Notes: generated from the letters alone by a model not told the origin. Shown: positions 26,968 to 36,697, counted from the first letter of the stretch. The stretch: DNA of 47,786 nucleotides from Comamonadaceae bacterium (GCA_947447615.1 CANFJQ010000005.1:1-47786), one strand, 5' to 3'. A program made the numbers and translations.

Positions 26968-28548
26968 ATGGCTTCTGCCCCGCCGCCTTTTGCCAATGCG
27001 CCGCTCACCGGTGCCGCCCGCGTCTGGGGCACGATTGCGCTGTCCGCCGCCACCTTCATGAACGTGCTGGACTCCTCGATTGCCAACGTATCGCTGCCCG
27101 CCATCGCTGGCGACTTGGGGGTCAGCCCCAACCAGGGCGCCTGGGTGGTTACCAGCTTTGGCGTGGCCAATGCGATTGCCGTTCCCTTGACTGGCTGGCT
27201 ATCACAGCGCTTCGGGCAAGTGCGCTTGTTTACCTTGAGCGTTTTGCTGTTTGTGCTGGCCTCCTGGTTGTGCGGCTTGGCTCCCAATATGCCGACGCTC
27301 ATTGCGATGCGCGCCTTTCAGGGCTTTGTGGCAGGGCCGATGATGCCTTTGGCACAAACCTTGTTGCTTTCGAGCTACCCGCCCGCATTGGCCGGTATCG
27401 CGATGGCGATGTGGGCGATGACCACGCTGGTGGCGCCGGTAATGGGGCCCTTGCTGGGCGGCTGGATTACCGACAACGCGCATTGGGGCTGGATTTTTTA
27501 TATCAACATCCCGGTCGGCGTAGTGGCGGCGTTCATCACCTGGACGATTTACAAAAAGCGTGAATCGCACCGGCAAAAATTGCCCATCGATACCGTGGGC
27601 CTGACGCTGCTGGTGCTGGCCGTGGGCGCTTTACAAATCATGCTCGACAGGGGCAAAGAAGTCGATTGGTTTCATTCCGGCGAAATCATTGTGCTCGGTC
27701 TGGTGGCAGCCATCTGCGGTGCTTTTTTTATCGCCTGGGAACTGACGGACAAACACCCGGTGGTGGACTTGCGCCTGCTCAAAATGCGCAATTTCCGCTG
27801 GGCTTCGATTTGCCTGGCGATTGCCTATAGCCTGTTTATCGGCAACTTGGTACTGTTTCCTTTGTGGCTACAGCAGTTCATGGGCTACACCTCTACGCAG
27901 GCGGGCATGATGCTGGCGCCCGTGGGCTTGTTTGCCATATTGCTTTCGCCCATCGTGGGCAAGAATGTACAAAAATTTGATCCGCGCAAACTTGCCACGT
28001 TCTCGTTTGTGATGTTTTCCATCGTGCTGTGGATGCGCTCGCAATTTAGTACGCAGGCGGACTTCATGACCATCATGATGCCCACCATCATCCAAGGCAT
28101 TGCGGTGGCATTTTTCTTTATTCCGCTGTCCACGCTGACGCTCAACGGCATTGCACCGGCCCAAATGCCATCGGCCTCAGGCCTGTCCAATTTCATGCGG
28201 ATTTTGGGCGGCTCCTTTGGCACCTCGGTCACGATTACCTTGTGGCAAGACCGAACCGCCATGCACCACGCCGAGCTGGCAGAAACCATTAACCGAGGCA
28301 GCCAGGCCACCACCAGCGCGATCAGCAATTTTGCAGCTGCCGGTATGAGCCAGGAGCAAGGCCTGGCCAGCATCAACCGGCTGATCGACCAGCAGGCTGC
28401 GACCATGGCGGCGGACGATATTTTTCTGGCCTCAGCGTGTATTTTTTTATTGCTGATACCGATTATTTGGCTGGCCAAACCCATGCAGCCACCACCGCAA
28501 GCTGTGCCATTGGCCAAGCCTACGGCAGATGCGGCGGGTGCGCATTAA
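26968..28548 (+). CDS. DHA2-family MFS efflux pump (EmrB-like)
   Basis: This proton-driven inner membrane exporter of 526 residues has 14 predicted helices, the DHA2 layout of EmrB. Family motifs include FMNVLDSSIANVSLPAIAGD in helix 1, NQGAWVVTSFGVANAIAVPL, motif A-like WLSQRFGQVRLF and motif C-like MTTLVAPVMGPLLGGWIT. Like other EmrB proteins it carries a long final loop with DRTAMHHAELAETINRGSQA before the last helix. The start at 26968 follows the adaptor stop by seven bases. An earlier ATG at 26905 would overlap the adaptor gene and adds no membrane sequence. With the lipoprotein and adaptor it should expel hydrophobic toxins, but the exact substrate is not visible. Confidence 0.94.
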   Translation: MASAPPPFANAPLTGAARVWGTIALSAATFMNVLDSSIANVSLPAIAGDLGVSPNQGAWVVTSFGVANAIAVPLTGWLSQRFGQVRLFTLSVLLFVLASWLCGLAPNMPTLIAMRAFQGFVAGPMMPLAQTLLLSSYPPALAGIAMAMWAMTTLVAPVMGPLLGGWITDNAHWGWIFYINIPVGVVAAFITWTIYKKRESHRQKLPIDTVGLTLLVLAVGALQIMLDRGKEVDWFHSGEIIVLGLVAAICGAFFIAWELTDKHPVVDLRLLKMRNFRWASICLAIAYSLFIGNLVLFPLWLQQFMGYTSTQAGMMLAPVGLFAILLSPIVGKNVQKFDPRKLATFSFVMFSIVLWMRSQFSTQADFMTIMMPTIIQGIAVAFFFIPLSTLTLNGIAPAQMPSASGLSNFMRILGGSFGTSVTITLWQDRTAMHHAELAETINRGSQATTSAISNFAAAGMSQEQGLASINRLIDQQAATMAADDIFLASACIFLLLIPIIWLAKPMQPPPQAVPLAKPTADAAGAH

Positions 28549-28551
28549 GCC

Positions 28552-29229
28552 TTACGTTGTCAGACCGGGCAATTGACCAGCGTAGAGCGCCCAGCCTAGC
28601 CATGTCACAGCGGCAAGCAACACCAGGCCGGTCAACACATGCGAGGATCCGATGCCTTGTTCAGGCCAAGCGCGCTTGCGTCCGGTCCACATGGCGCGCA
28701 CCAGGTTTTCGCGGTGTTTGAATCCGGTAGCAACTACAGCCAGCACATGCAAGGCAATCAAGATAAGCAAGGCATGGGACAGCACTTCGTGGGCTTCGCC
28801 CGCCATATCGGGTGCCCCCGCCTGGTAAACCCACCAGCCACTTAACACCGCCAACAGCATCAAGGCCAATAGGCCCAACACCGCCCAGCCACCCGCCGGG
28901 TTGTGGCCCAGGTAGCGCCGCGGGGCCGCTAAGGTGCTTCCAGGCAAATAAGCCTGCAAATAGCGCAGTGCCGCTGCCGGGCTGCGCACAAAATCACCAA
29001 ACAATGCATAGCGGCTACCCACAACACCCCAGATCAGGCGCCACAGCACCAAGGCGCCAGCGCAATAGCCCAGCGTCAGATGCAACAGTTGCGTGCGTTC
29101 GCTTTCTGCCGTGAGCCAGGCACCGGCAAAACACAGCACCAAGAACCAATGGAATACCCGCGTCGGCAGGTCCCAAATTTTTTGCTCTTCCAAAGCGGCT
29201 TGTTCGGGCAGGGTGTCAGGCGCGCTCAT
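28552..29229 (-). CDS. Cytochrome b561-type membrane subunit of the SHP cluster
   Basis: This inner membrane di-haem cytochrome b of 225 residues belongs to the bacterial b561/Ni,Fe-hydrogenase type. The opening KIWDLPTRVFHWFLVLCF carries the first haem histidine. Further candidate ligands are the histidine in TQLLHLTLGYC and those in HEVLSHALLILIALHVLAVV. Four to five helices are visible. It overlaps the dihaem cytochrome c gene by ATGA (29226-29229), so the products are made together. In the known SHP clusters a cytochrome b of this type is thought to take electrons from quinol and pass them to the c-type partners. That role is inferred from the neighbours. The gene ends three bases from the convergent EmrB-like gene. 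Confidence 0.9.
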   Translation of the reverse strand: MSAPDTLPEQAALEEQKIWDLPTRVFHWFLVLCFAGAWLTAESERTQLLHLTLGYCAGALVLWRLIWGVVGSRYALFGDFVRSPAAALRYLQAYLPGSTLAAPRRYLGHNPAGGWAVLGLLALMLLAVLSGWWVYQAGAPDMAGEAHEVLSHALLILIALHVLAVVATGFKHRENLVRAMWTGRKRAWPEQGIGSSHVLTGLVLLAAVTWLGWALYAGQLPGLTT

Positions 29230-29708
29230 GAGGAAATCCGCACGCGGTCTTCATCAAAATCGCCTTTGTCTGCGCCGCCGTGGCAAGCGCCGCAATTGGC
29301 CGGGCTCTTCACGCTCGCGCGCTTCCACACTTTGCTGCTCACTTCGTCGTGCTGGCGCACAAACCAGTTGCTTTTACTGATACGAAACTCCGGGCTGGCG
29401 CTGGCGTACTGGCTGCCTTTGGCAGCATGGCCGATAAGCCAAGCGCTGATCGTTTGGCGCGATTTTTCGTCGATGGAGGCATCCACGCCAAAGTGCTTAT
29501 CCAAGCCGCCCATGATGCCGCGCCAGTTGGCCTCTCCGGTCAGACCGGGCGCGAAGCCGATATGGCAGCTGGTGCACTCGGTATTGAAAACTGCGGGTGC
29601 TCCCTTCAGGCCCGCGCTGCTTTGCGCCATCGCAGCGAATGAGGCCAGGCCCAGCAAGGCCGCCAAGGCGGGAGACTGCAAGCGCGATAGGTAGCGGGTT
29701 TTAGCCAT
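29226..29708 (-). CDS. Periplasmic dihaem cytochrome c (DHC-like)
   Basis: This exported cytochrome has 160 residues and two haem c sites: CTSCH at residues 45-49 and CGACH at 139-143. A signal peptide ends around AAMAQS (residues 24-30). The distance between the sites and the motif NWRGIMGGLDKHFGVDASID are those of the DHC protein encoded with SHP in Rhodobacter sphaeroides. A GGA ribosome site precedes the ATG. It should carry electrons in the periplasm between the membrane cytochrome b (overlapping gene) and the SHP-like cytochrome (18 bases upstream). The physiological end acceptor is not known from sequence. Confidence 0.9.
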   Translation of the reverse strand: MAKTRYLSRLQSPALAALLGLASFAAMAQSSAGLKGAPAVFNTECTSCHIGFAPGLTGEANWRGIMGGLDKHFGVDASIDEKSRQTISAWLIGHAAKGSQYASASPEFRISKSNWFVRQHDEVSSKVWKRASVKSPANCGACHGGADKGDFDEDRVRISS

Positions 29709-29726
29709 AGAGATCCAAGTAAAAAG

Positions 29727-30140
29727 TTATTTCAGAGTAAGGAGCCAGGCCAGCACATCGGCCTTTTCGGCGGCGCTGCACTCGCGCGCCAACACGTCTT
29801 TGCAATTGCGGCGAAACCACTTATCCGCCTTCGCCAGATCGCTAAAGCGCTGGGGGTTGAAGGCAGGCGCCAGGGGTTCGATCACTTTGTGGGTAATGGC
29901 ATGCTCGCCCTTGCCCGTGGGCAGCGCGCCATGGCAAGAGGCGCATTTCCATTCATTACCGTGGGTACTGTTAAAAAAACTTTGGCCACGTGCCGCGTCG
30001 CCTGCGGCCACACCGGCCGCCTTGGCCTGGGCCTTGTAGGTATCTAATAAATTAGCGGGGCTGTCAGCGAGCGCAAAGCCCGCTGACAAGGTGAGCACCA
30101 GCGCCATCCCCAGACGCCGGGCCATTAAGAAACTATCCAC
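29727..30140 (-). CDS. SHP-like monohaem cytochrome c (DUF1924)
   Basis: This small exported c-type cytochrome has 137 residues and one haem site, CASCH at residues 66-70. The signal peptide ends near FALADS. The sequence GKGEHAITHKVIEPLAPAFNP and the C-terminal WFRRNCKDVLAREC match the DUF1924 family that includes SHP, an oxygen- and NO-binding cytochrome of Rhodobacter sphaeroides. In SHP the sixth haem ligand is an asparagine that moves off when ligand binds; Asn112 here is the natural candidate, flanked by Cys113 and Cys121 that could form a disulfide. The start is a GTG preceded by GAGAGG; an ATG five codons later (30125) is an alternative. It leads the three-gene cytochrome operon. Confidence 0.87.
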   Translation of the reverse strand: MDSFLMARRLGMALVLTLSAGFALADSPANLLDTYKAQAKAAGVAAGDAARGQSFFNSTHGNEWKCASCHGALPTGKGEHAITHKVIEPLAPAFNPQRFSDLAKADKWFRRNCKDVLARECSAAEKADVLAWLLTLK

Positions 30141-30160
30141 AAAAACCGCCTCTCACCGAA

Positions 30161-30175
30161 GTGCACGTTATGCAC
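30161..30175. repeat. Short inverted repeat upstream of the SHP operon
   Basis: GTGCACGTTATGCAC has five-base arms (GTGCA/TGCAC) around CGTTA. It is 21-35 bases before the SHP start and could be an operator. The arms are short, so chance is not excluded. Confidence 0.3.
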
Positions 30176-30242
30176 CCAGTCTAGGCAGTCCCTGCGTGCG
30201 GCGCATTTCGCGCCGTCAAAGTAATGTAAAGAACTAAGCTGC

Positions 30243-30881
<639 letters not shown>

Positions 30882-30883
30882 GT

Positions 30884-31606
30884 TCAGGCTCCTGCTTTTT
30901 CTGTGTGCGCCGCTTCGGTAACGGTACGTTTTTCAATACGTTTTTCCGGGGTGGCATTGAGCACCAAGCGGTGCACATAAATACCGGCCAAATGCACATC
31001 GTCCGGGGCGATAGCGCCGGTCTCGACGATTTCTTCCACCTCCACCACCGTTATTTTTCCAGCCATGGCGACGGCCGGATTGAAGTTGCGCGCCGTCAGG
31101 CGGAACTGCAAATTGCCCGACTTATCCGCCCGGTGCGCTTTGACCAGCGACACATCAGGCACCAAAGCGCGTTCCATGACATAGGTTTCGCCATCAAATT
31201 CGCGCAATTCTTTGCCCTCGGCGACCATGGTGCCCACGCCGGTTTTGGTGAAAAAGGCAGGGATACCAGCGCCACCGGCGCGCAGCTTCTCGGCCAGCGT
31301 GCCCTGGGGCGTGAATTCCAGGGCCAGCTCGCCGGCCAGGTACTGGCGCTCAAACTCTTTGTTCTCGCCCACATAGCTGGAAATCATTTTTTTGATCTGG
31401 CGGGTTTCCAGCAACTTGCCCAGGCCAAAGCCATCGACACCGGCGTTATTGGAAATCGCCGTCAGGTTTTGCTTGCCGCTGTCGCGCACCGCATCAATCA
31501 AAGCCTCGGGAATGCCGCACAGGCCGAAACCACCCACCGCAATGAGCTGGCCGTCCTGCACGACGCCATCAAGCGCCGCTTTGGCGCTGGGATAAATCTT
31601 GTTCAC
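30884..31606 (-). CDS. scoA: 3-oxoacid CoA-transferase subunit A
   Basis: This alpha subunit of 240 residues shows the CoA-transferase family 1 pattern: [22 protein letters not shown] (about residues 16-37), [15 protein letters not shown], the [15 protein letters not shown] segment and [15 protein letters not shown]. The start is a GTG at 31606; GGAG at 31613-31616 is placed seven bases ahead, and the reading gives the standard [12 protein letters not shown] beginning. With subunit B it allows growth on ketone bodies or turnover of polyhydroxybutyrate products; that metabolic use is inferred. The region upstream (31607-31816) is divergent to slyX and contains the short palindrome CCGGTACCGG at 31632-31641, whose role is unclear. 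Confidence 0.92.
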   Translation of the reverse strand: MNKIYPSAKAALDGVVQDGQLIAVGGFGLCGIPEALIDAVRDSGKQNLTAISNNAGVDGFGLGKLLETRQIKKMISSYVGENKEFERQYLAGELALEFTPQGTLAEKLRAGGAGIPAFFTKTGVGTMVAEGKELREFDGETYVMERALVPDVSLVKAHRADKSGNLQFRLTARNFNPAVAMAGKITVVEVEEIVETGAIAPDDVHLAGIYVHRLVLNATPEKRIEKRTVTEAAHTEKAGA

Positions 31607-31816
31607 GCAATTTCTCCATGGAACTAAAAAGCCGGTACCGGAAACAGTCCGGCAGATGCAAGCGCGGCAGTACCAATCAAGGGCAAGTTGCCGACGCCAG
31701 CACGCATTTTGACCGATCGGCCTGACCCAGGACTTGCGCGAACGTTGTCATACGCCAGCTTAAAGCGGCGGCTAGGTGCAGCAGCTCAACTCAGGAACCG
31801 AAGGCACAATGGCCGG

Positions 31817-32059
31817 ATGACTGCGCACACCACCCCCGCCGAAACGCCCGAATCGCCTAGCGAAGCGCGCCTAACCGCCCTGGAAATCAAAGCCAGCTTT
31901 GCCGAAGACCTGCTGGACAAGCTGGACCAAACGGTGATCCGCCAGCAAACGCAAATTGACGCGCTGATCAGCGAGGTGCTGCACTTGCGCCAGCAAATCG
32001 GCAACGCGCAAGGCGACACGCCGCGCAGTTTGCGCGATGAACTGCCGCCGCATTACTAA
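31817..32059 (+). CDS. slyX: SlyX family protein
   Basis: This small protein of 80 residues is nearly all alpha helix. The segment ALEIKASFAEDLLDKLDQTV to LISEVLHLRQQI reads as a coiled coil, and the tail RDELPPHY is the SlyX signature (DEPPPHY in E. coli). The molecular function of SlyX is not established; E. coli slyX lies next to slyD. The ATG at 31817 matches the family length; the open frame continues upstream to 31688 without homology. Here it stands alone, divergent from scoA, with a 151-base gap after it in which I recognise nothing. Confidence 0.88.
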   Translation: MTAHTTPAETPESPSEARLTALEIKASFAEDLLDKLDQTVIRQQTQIDALISEVLHLRQQIGNAQGDTPRSLRDELPPHY

Positions 32060-32210
32060 AAAGAGCGAACGAGGGGCGGCGCGGCGGCTAAGCGAAAGTC
32101 ATGGATTGCCAGCGCCACGGTAATGCGCGCCTGTTCGGCGAACCTAGCGGCGTGCCCAGCGCCATAATCTGCGGCGAAGCCCTCCCATCTCCATCGCCCA
32201 GGATCTACCC

Positions 32211-32783
32211 ATGCCCCGCTACCCGCTGCCCGACCTAAATACCTTGCCCGCCGACATCCAGGAAAAGATTCTGGAGGTGCAAGAAAAATCCGGCTTTATT
32301 CCTAATGTGTTTCTGGCGCTGTCGCGCCGTCCGGCCGAGTGGCGGGCGTTTTTTGCTTACCACGATGCGCTGATGCTGCGCGAAGGCTCCAGCCTCTCCA
32401 AAGGCGAGCGCGAAATGATCATCACCACCACCAGCGCTGCCAACCAATGCCTGTACTGCGTGGTGGCGCACGGCGCGCTGCTGCGCATCTACGAGAAAAA
32501 GCCTTTACTGGCCGACCAGGTGGCTACCAATTACCGCAAGGCAGGCATCACGCCGCGCCAGCGCGCCATGCTGGACTTTGCGATGAAAGTTTGCCAGTCC
32601 AGCCACACGGTAGAAGACGCCGACTTTGCCGCGCTGCAGGCCCATGGTTTTGATGATGAAGATATTTGGGACATCGCAGGCATTACCGCTTTCTTCGGCC
32701 TGTCCAACCGGGTGGCCAACGTCAGCGGCATGATGCCCAACCCTGAGTTCTACCAACTGGGGCGTGTGCCCCGGCAGAAATAA
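32211..32783 (+). CDS. AhpD-like peroxidase-related protein (carboxymuconolactone decarboxylase family)
   Basis: This cytoplasmic protein of 190 residues belongs to the uncharacterised peroxidase-related group of the CMD/AhpD superfamily. The redox pair is C80 and C83 with H87 (CLYCVVAHG), the AhpD-type active site. The helix before it (LSKGEREMIITTTSAANQ) and the ending GLSNRVANVSGMMPNPEFYQLGR are typical of the group. The AGGAT before the ATG at 32211 supports the start. A role in detoxifying peroxides is inferred from the motif alone. The gamma-glutamyltransferase gene follows after eight bases, so they may share a transcript, which would place a thiol enzyme beside glutathione breakdown. 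Confidence 0.85.
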   Translation: MPRYPLPDLNTLPADIQEKILEVQEKSGFIPNVFLALSRRPAEWRAFFAYHDALMLREGSSLSKGEREMIITTTSAANQCLYCVVAHGALLRIYEKKPLLADQVATNYRKAGITPRQRAMLDFAMKVCQSSHTVEDADFAALQAHGFDDEDIWDIAGITAFFGLSNRVANVSGMMPNPEFYQLGRVPRQK

Positions 32784-32791
32784 AACGCGGC

Positions 32792-34780
32792 ATGCCTAGC
32801 CCGTTCGTGCAGACGCAGCAAGGCCCGATTCAAAAAGGCCCGCAAGCGCCCTGTCTCTCGCCGGGCTTGGCCTGTTTAAGCACTTTGTTTTTTCAGTTCC
32901 GCAATGCGCTCCAGTCTGAACCAAAGGCTTCTCGCCCACAGGGCAAGTTCTTGCTACTGAGCGCCCACTTACACGCCACGCTAAGCAGTCTGCTACTGGC
33001 TCTGGCCTGGTGCGCTTGCGCCCAGGCCCAAACCACTACGCCGACAGGCAGCGCCCAGCCCGAAGGCGCCAGCACGATTGCGCAAAACCCCGGTTGGCAT
33101 TTTCAAAAACAGGCGGTTGCTGCGGCCAACCCTTTGGCCACCGAAGCGGGCTACGCCATGCTGGCCGCAGGCGGCAGCGCGGTCGATGCCGCCATCGCGG
33201 TGCAAATGGTGCTGAGCCTAGTGGAACCGCAAAGCAGCGGCATAGGCGGCGGCGCATTTTTAGTGCACTTTGACGGTAAAGCCGTACAAGCCTACGACGG
33301 GCGCGAAACCGCTCCTGCGCAAGCCGGGCCGGATTTATTCCTAGGCGCAGACGGCAAGCCTCTAGCCATGAAGCAGGCTATCGTCGGCGGACGCGCGGTA
33401 GGCGTTCCCGGCGCGCTGCGCATGCTGGCCATGGCCCATGCGGCGCACGGCAAACTGCCCTGGGCATTTTTGTTTGCACCTGCGATACGCCTGGCGCGCG
33501 ATGGCTTTGCCATCAGCCCGCGCCTGGCGGCCTTGCTGGCGGGCGAAACCGCGCTGCAAAAAGACCCGGTGGCAGCTCAGTATTTTTATGACGCGCAAGG
33601 CCGCCCCTGGCCCGCCGGCCATCTGTTGCGCAACCCAGAACTGGCCGCCGTTTTGCAGCGCATCGCCACCGAAGGGCCGGACGCTTTGATGACGGGAGAG
33701 GTCGCCCAAGCCATGGTGAGCGCAGTGCGCCAACACCCCAGCAACCCGGGCCTGCTGCAACTGAGCGACCTGGCCGCTTACCGGCCCTTGCTGCGCCAGC
33801 CCTTGTGCACCAACTACCGCGTAGCACCCAAAACCTACCGCCTGTGCGGCATGCCGCCGCCAAGTTCGGGCATGCTGACCATCGCTTCCATATTGGGCAC
33901 GCTGGATTTCACGCCAGCGGCCAGCCTGCCCTTCACCGGTGGGCAGCCAGGCGCCGACTGGCTGCACCTGTACTTGGAAGCCTCGCGCCTGGCCTTTGCT
34001 GACCGCGCTGCTTATGTGGCGGACCCGGCGTTTACCGAGGCCCCGGCGGGCGACTGGCTCAGCCTGGTGCAGCCCACTTACCTGCAAGCACGCGCCGCGG
34101 CCATTGCACCGCAAGGCCAGGCCATGCCGCAAGTGCAGGCCGGCAACCCCGGCGCAGTGCCAAGGCCGCTGAGCTGGGCGCCCATGCCAGAACAAACCGA
34201 GCACGGCACCTCGCATATCTCGGTGCTAGACCGCTGGGGCCATGCGCTGGCCATGACCACCACCATCGAAGACGCTTTTGGCGCACGGCTGATGGTGAAT
34301 CGGGGAAAAGGCCTGGTTGGCGGCTTTTTACTCAATAACCAACTCAGCGATTTCAGCTTCAGCCCCAGCGGCGCCGATGGCAAACCGGTAGCCAACCGGG
34401 TGCAGCCGGGTAAGCGGCCCCGCTCGTCCATGGCGCCCACCTTGGTGTTTGACGCGGACAGCGGCGCGCTGCAATTAAGCGGCGGTAGCCCCGGCGGCGC
34501 TTTCATCATCCACTTCACCGCCAAAACTTTGTATGGCGTGCTGCGCTGGGGCCTGCGCCCGCAAGCAGCGATTGACCTGCCCAATTTCGCCAGCCTAGAG
34601 GGCAGCACCTTTTTGGAAAAAGGCCGCTTTGCCCCGAGCACCGCCGCAAGCTTGCAAGCGCGCGGCCACCAGGTGCTGGAAATACCGCTTACCAGCGGCT
34701 TGCAAGTACTGGCGCGCGAGCCCGGCGGCTGGGCCGGTGGGGCGGACGGCCGTCGCGAAGGCGTGGTGCTGGGCGACTGA
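32792..34780 (+). CDS. ggt: Gamma-glutamyltransferase precursor (periplasmic)
   Basis: This Ntn-hydrolase hydrolyses or transfers the gamma-glutamyl group of glutathione in the periplasm after cleaving itself into two subunits. The new N-terminal nucleophile is Thr473 in EHGTSHISVLD, with TTTIEDAFGARLMV just after it. Large-subunit signatures include GYAMLAAGGSAVDAAIAVQM, VEPQSSGIGGGAFLVH and GRETAP. The glycine loop reads GGSPGGAFIIHF where many relatives have GSPGGSRI. From the ATG at 32792 the protein has 662 residues, but the signal peptide (SSLLLALAWCACAQAQ) only begins near residue 60. The true start may therefore be downstream, perhaps a TTG near 32950. The gene ends 27 bases before dnaG. 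Confidence 0.92.
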   Translation: MPSPFVQTQQGPIQKGPQAPCLSPGLACLSTLFFQFRNALQSEPKASRPQGKFLLLSAHLHATLSSLLLALAWCACAQAQTTTPTGSAQPEGASTIAQNPGWHFQKQAVAAANPLATEAGYAMLAAGGSAVDAAIAVQMVLSLVEPQSSGIGGGAFLVHFDGKAVQAYDGRETAPAQAGPDLFLGADGKPLAMKQAIVGGRAVGVPGALRMLAMAHAAHGKLPWAFLFAPAIRLARDGFAISPRLAALLAGETALQKDPVAAQYFYDAQGRPWPAGHLLRNPELAAVLQRIATEGPDALMTGEVAQAMVSAVRQHPSNPGLLQLSDLAAYRPLLRQPLCTNYRVAPKTYRLCGMPPPSSGMLTIASILGTLDFTPAASLPFTGGQPGADWLHLYLEASRLAFADRAAYVADPAFTEAPAGDWLSLVQPTYLQARAAAIAPQGQAMPQVQAGNPGAVPRPLSWAPMPEQTEHGTSHISVLDRWGHALAMTTTIEDAFGARLMVNRGKGLVGGFLLNNQLSDFSFSPSGADGKPVANRVQPGKRPRSSMAPTLVFDADSGALQLSGGSPGGAFIIHFTAKTLYGVLRWGLRPQAAIDLPNFASLEGSTFLEKGRFAPSTAASLQARGHQVLEIPLTSGLQVLAREPGGWAGGADGRREGVVLGD

Positions 34781-34807
34781 GCCGGGCCCCACTCCTACAA
34801 TCCCGCG

Positions 34808-36697
34808 ATGGCGATCCCCCAGACTTTTATCCAGGAATTGTTGGCTCGGGCCGACATTGTGGACATCGTCGGGCGCTATGTGCAGCTCAAAAAAGGCGGC
34901 GCCAATTTCATGGGCTTGTGCCCTTTCCATGGCGAAAAATCCCCCTCGTTTTCGGTCAGCCCCAGCAAGCAGTTTTTCCATTGCTTTGGCTGCGGCAAAA
35001 ACGGTAACGCCATTGGCTTTTTGATGGACCACGCCGGTATGAGTTTTGTCGAGGCGGTGCAGGATCTGGCGCAGCAATTTGGCATGCAAGTGCCGCAAGA
35101 AGACGCCTCGCCGCAAGACCGTGCCCGCGCCCAAGAGCAAAAAGAGAAGCAGCACACGTTGACCAGCGTGCTGGAAAAAGCCGGCGAGGCCTACCGGCGC
35201 CAGCTCAAAGACGCGCCGCGCGCAGTGGCCTACCTGAAAGGGCGCGGCCTATCCGGCGAAGTGGCCAAGCGTTTCGGCCTGGGCTACGCGCCCGAAGGCT
35301 GGCGCAGTCTGGCCAGCGTGTTCCCGCAGTACGACGACCCGCTACTGGTCGAAAGCGGACTGGTTATCAGCAATGCCGAAGAAGGCAGCGAGGAAAAGCG
35401 CTATGACCGCTTCCGCGACCGGGTGATGTTCCCCATCCGCAATATCAAAGGCGAGTGCATAGGCTTTGGTGGCCGCGTGCTGGGCGATGAAAAACCCAAA
35501 TACCTCAATTCGCCCGAGACCCCGGTGTTTAGCAAAGGGCGCGAGCTCTATGGCTTGTTTGAAGCGCGGGCGCATTTGCGTGAAAAAGGCTATGCGCTGG
35601 TCACCGAAGGCTATATGGACGTGGTGGCGCTGGCGCAGCTGGGCTTTCCCAACGCGGTCGCCACCCTGGGCACGGCCTGCACGCCAGACCATGTGCAAAA
35701 GCTTTTCCGGTTTACCGACGCCGTGGTGTTCAGCTTTGACGGCGACAGCGCAGGCCGGCGCGCAGCGCGCAAAGCGCTGGACGGCGCCCTGGCCTATGCC
35801 AGCGATGTGCGCAGCATCAAATTTTTATTTCTGCCCGAAGAGCATGACCCGGACAGCTTTATCCGCGCCCACGGAACCGAAGCCTTTGCACAGGCGGTGG
35901 CCACGGCCACGCCGCTGAGCCGCTTTTTGGTGGAGGCCGCCAGCGAAGGCTGCGAATTGCACAGCGCCGAAGGCCGTGCCCATTTGTCCAGCAACGCCAA
36001 GCCCTTGTGGAGCGCGCTGCCCGAAGGCGCGCTCAAGCTGCAATTGCTCAGTGAAATCGCCGATTTAGTGCAGCTCAATACGCGGGAGTTGTCCCAGCTT
36101 TGGTTGCCTGGCCAAGGCTATGCGGGGGGCGCGGCACGCAAAACTGAGAAAAGTACCAAACCACGCGGCAACTGGGATGACGCGGCGCCGGGCACCCGCA
36201 CCTGGAGCCCGTATGGCGCGCGGGGCCGCGCCCCGACCCGCGCTGGCCTGCGCGCCCAACCGGCCAGCCGCGCCGAACACGCCGCACGCATCTTGCTGGC
36301 ACAAAGCCATTTGTGGGCGAGCCTCTCCAATGAAGACCAGGCCATGCTGTGCGAGCAGCCGGCCCCACTGTCGCAACTGTTTGTCTGGCTGGAGAGCCAA
36401 TTGCATGAGCACGGCCCCCTGAACTGGACCGCGCTGCGCGGCGAAATGGCAGGACAAGACTTTGAAGACCTGGCGCTGCGCCTGATGGGCGGCGCCACCG
36501 TGCCCTCGGAGCACAGCGAAGAAGCCGCGCTGGATTTGGGCGATGTCCTCAAGCGCCTGAGCATCGACCGGCTGACGGCCCATATGACGGCGATTGCCGC
36601 CCAGGTGGCCGACCCCGAGGTACGCCAACGCTATCGGACCCTGGAAACACGAAAAAAAGCGTTGATTGAAGAATTAGAATCGGTAAAATTGGTATAA
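34808..36697 (+). CDS. dnaG: DNA primase DnaG
   Basis: Primase makes the RNA primers for replication with the DnaB helicase. The protein has 629 residues (E. coli 581). The zinc-binding domain has C38, H41, C59 and C62 (LCPFHGEKS ... HCFGCGKNG). The TOPRIM core shows the acidic EGYMD near residue 267 and FSFDGDSAGRRAA near 307. The C-terminal helicase-binding domain starts near residue 490. It is joined by an arginine- and proline-rich linker (about 440-485), which explains part of the extra length. The gene sits directly behind ggt rather than behind rpsU, the usual first gene of the macromolecular synthesis operon. The rpoD promoter overlaps its stop codon. Confidence 0.96.
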   Translation: MAIPQTFIQELLARADIVDIVGRYVQLKKGGANFMGLCPFHGEKSPSFSVSPSKQFFHCFGCGKNGNAIGFLMDHAGMSFVEAVQDLAQQFGMQVPQEDASPQDRARAQEQKEKQHTLTSVLEKAGEAYRRQLKDAPRAVAYLKGRGLSGEVAKRFGLGYAPEGWRSLASVFPQYDDPLLVESGLVISNAEEGSEEKRYDRFRDRVMFPIRNIKGECIGFGGRVLGDEKPKYLNSPETPVFSKGRELYGLFEARAHLREKGYALVTEGYMDVVALAQLGFPNAVATLGTACTPDHVQKLFRFTDAVVFSFDGDSAGRRAARKALDGALAYASDVRSIKFLFLPEEHDPDSFIRAHGTEAFAQAVATATPLSRFLVEAASEGCELHSAEGRAHLSSNAKPLWSALPEGALKLQLLSEIADLVQLNTRELSQLWLPGQGYAGGAARKTEKSTKPRGNWDDAAPGTRTWSPYGARGRAPTRAGLRAQPASRAEHAARILLAQSHLWASLSNEDQAMLCEQPAPLSQLFVWLESQLHEHGPLNWTALRGEMAGQDFEDLALRLMGGATVPSEHSEEAALDLGDVLKRLSIDRLTAHMTAIAAQVADPEVRQRYRTLETRKKALIEELESVKLV

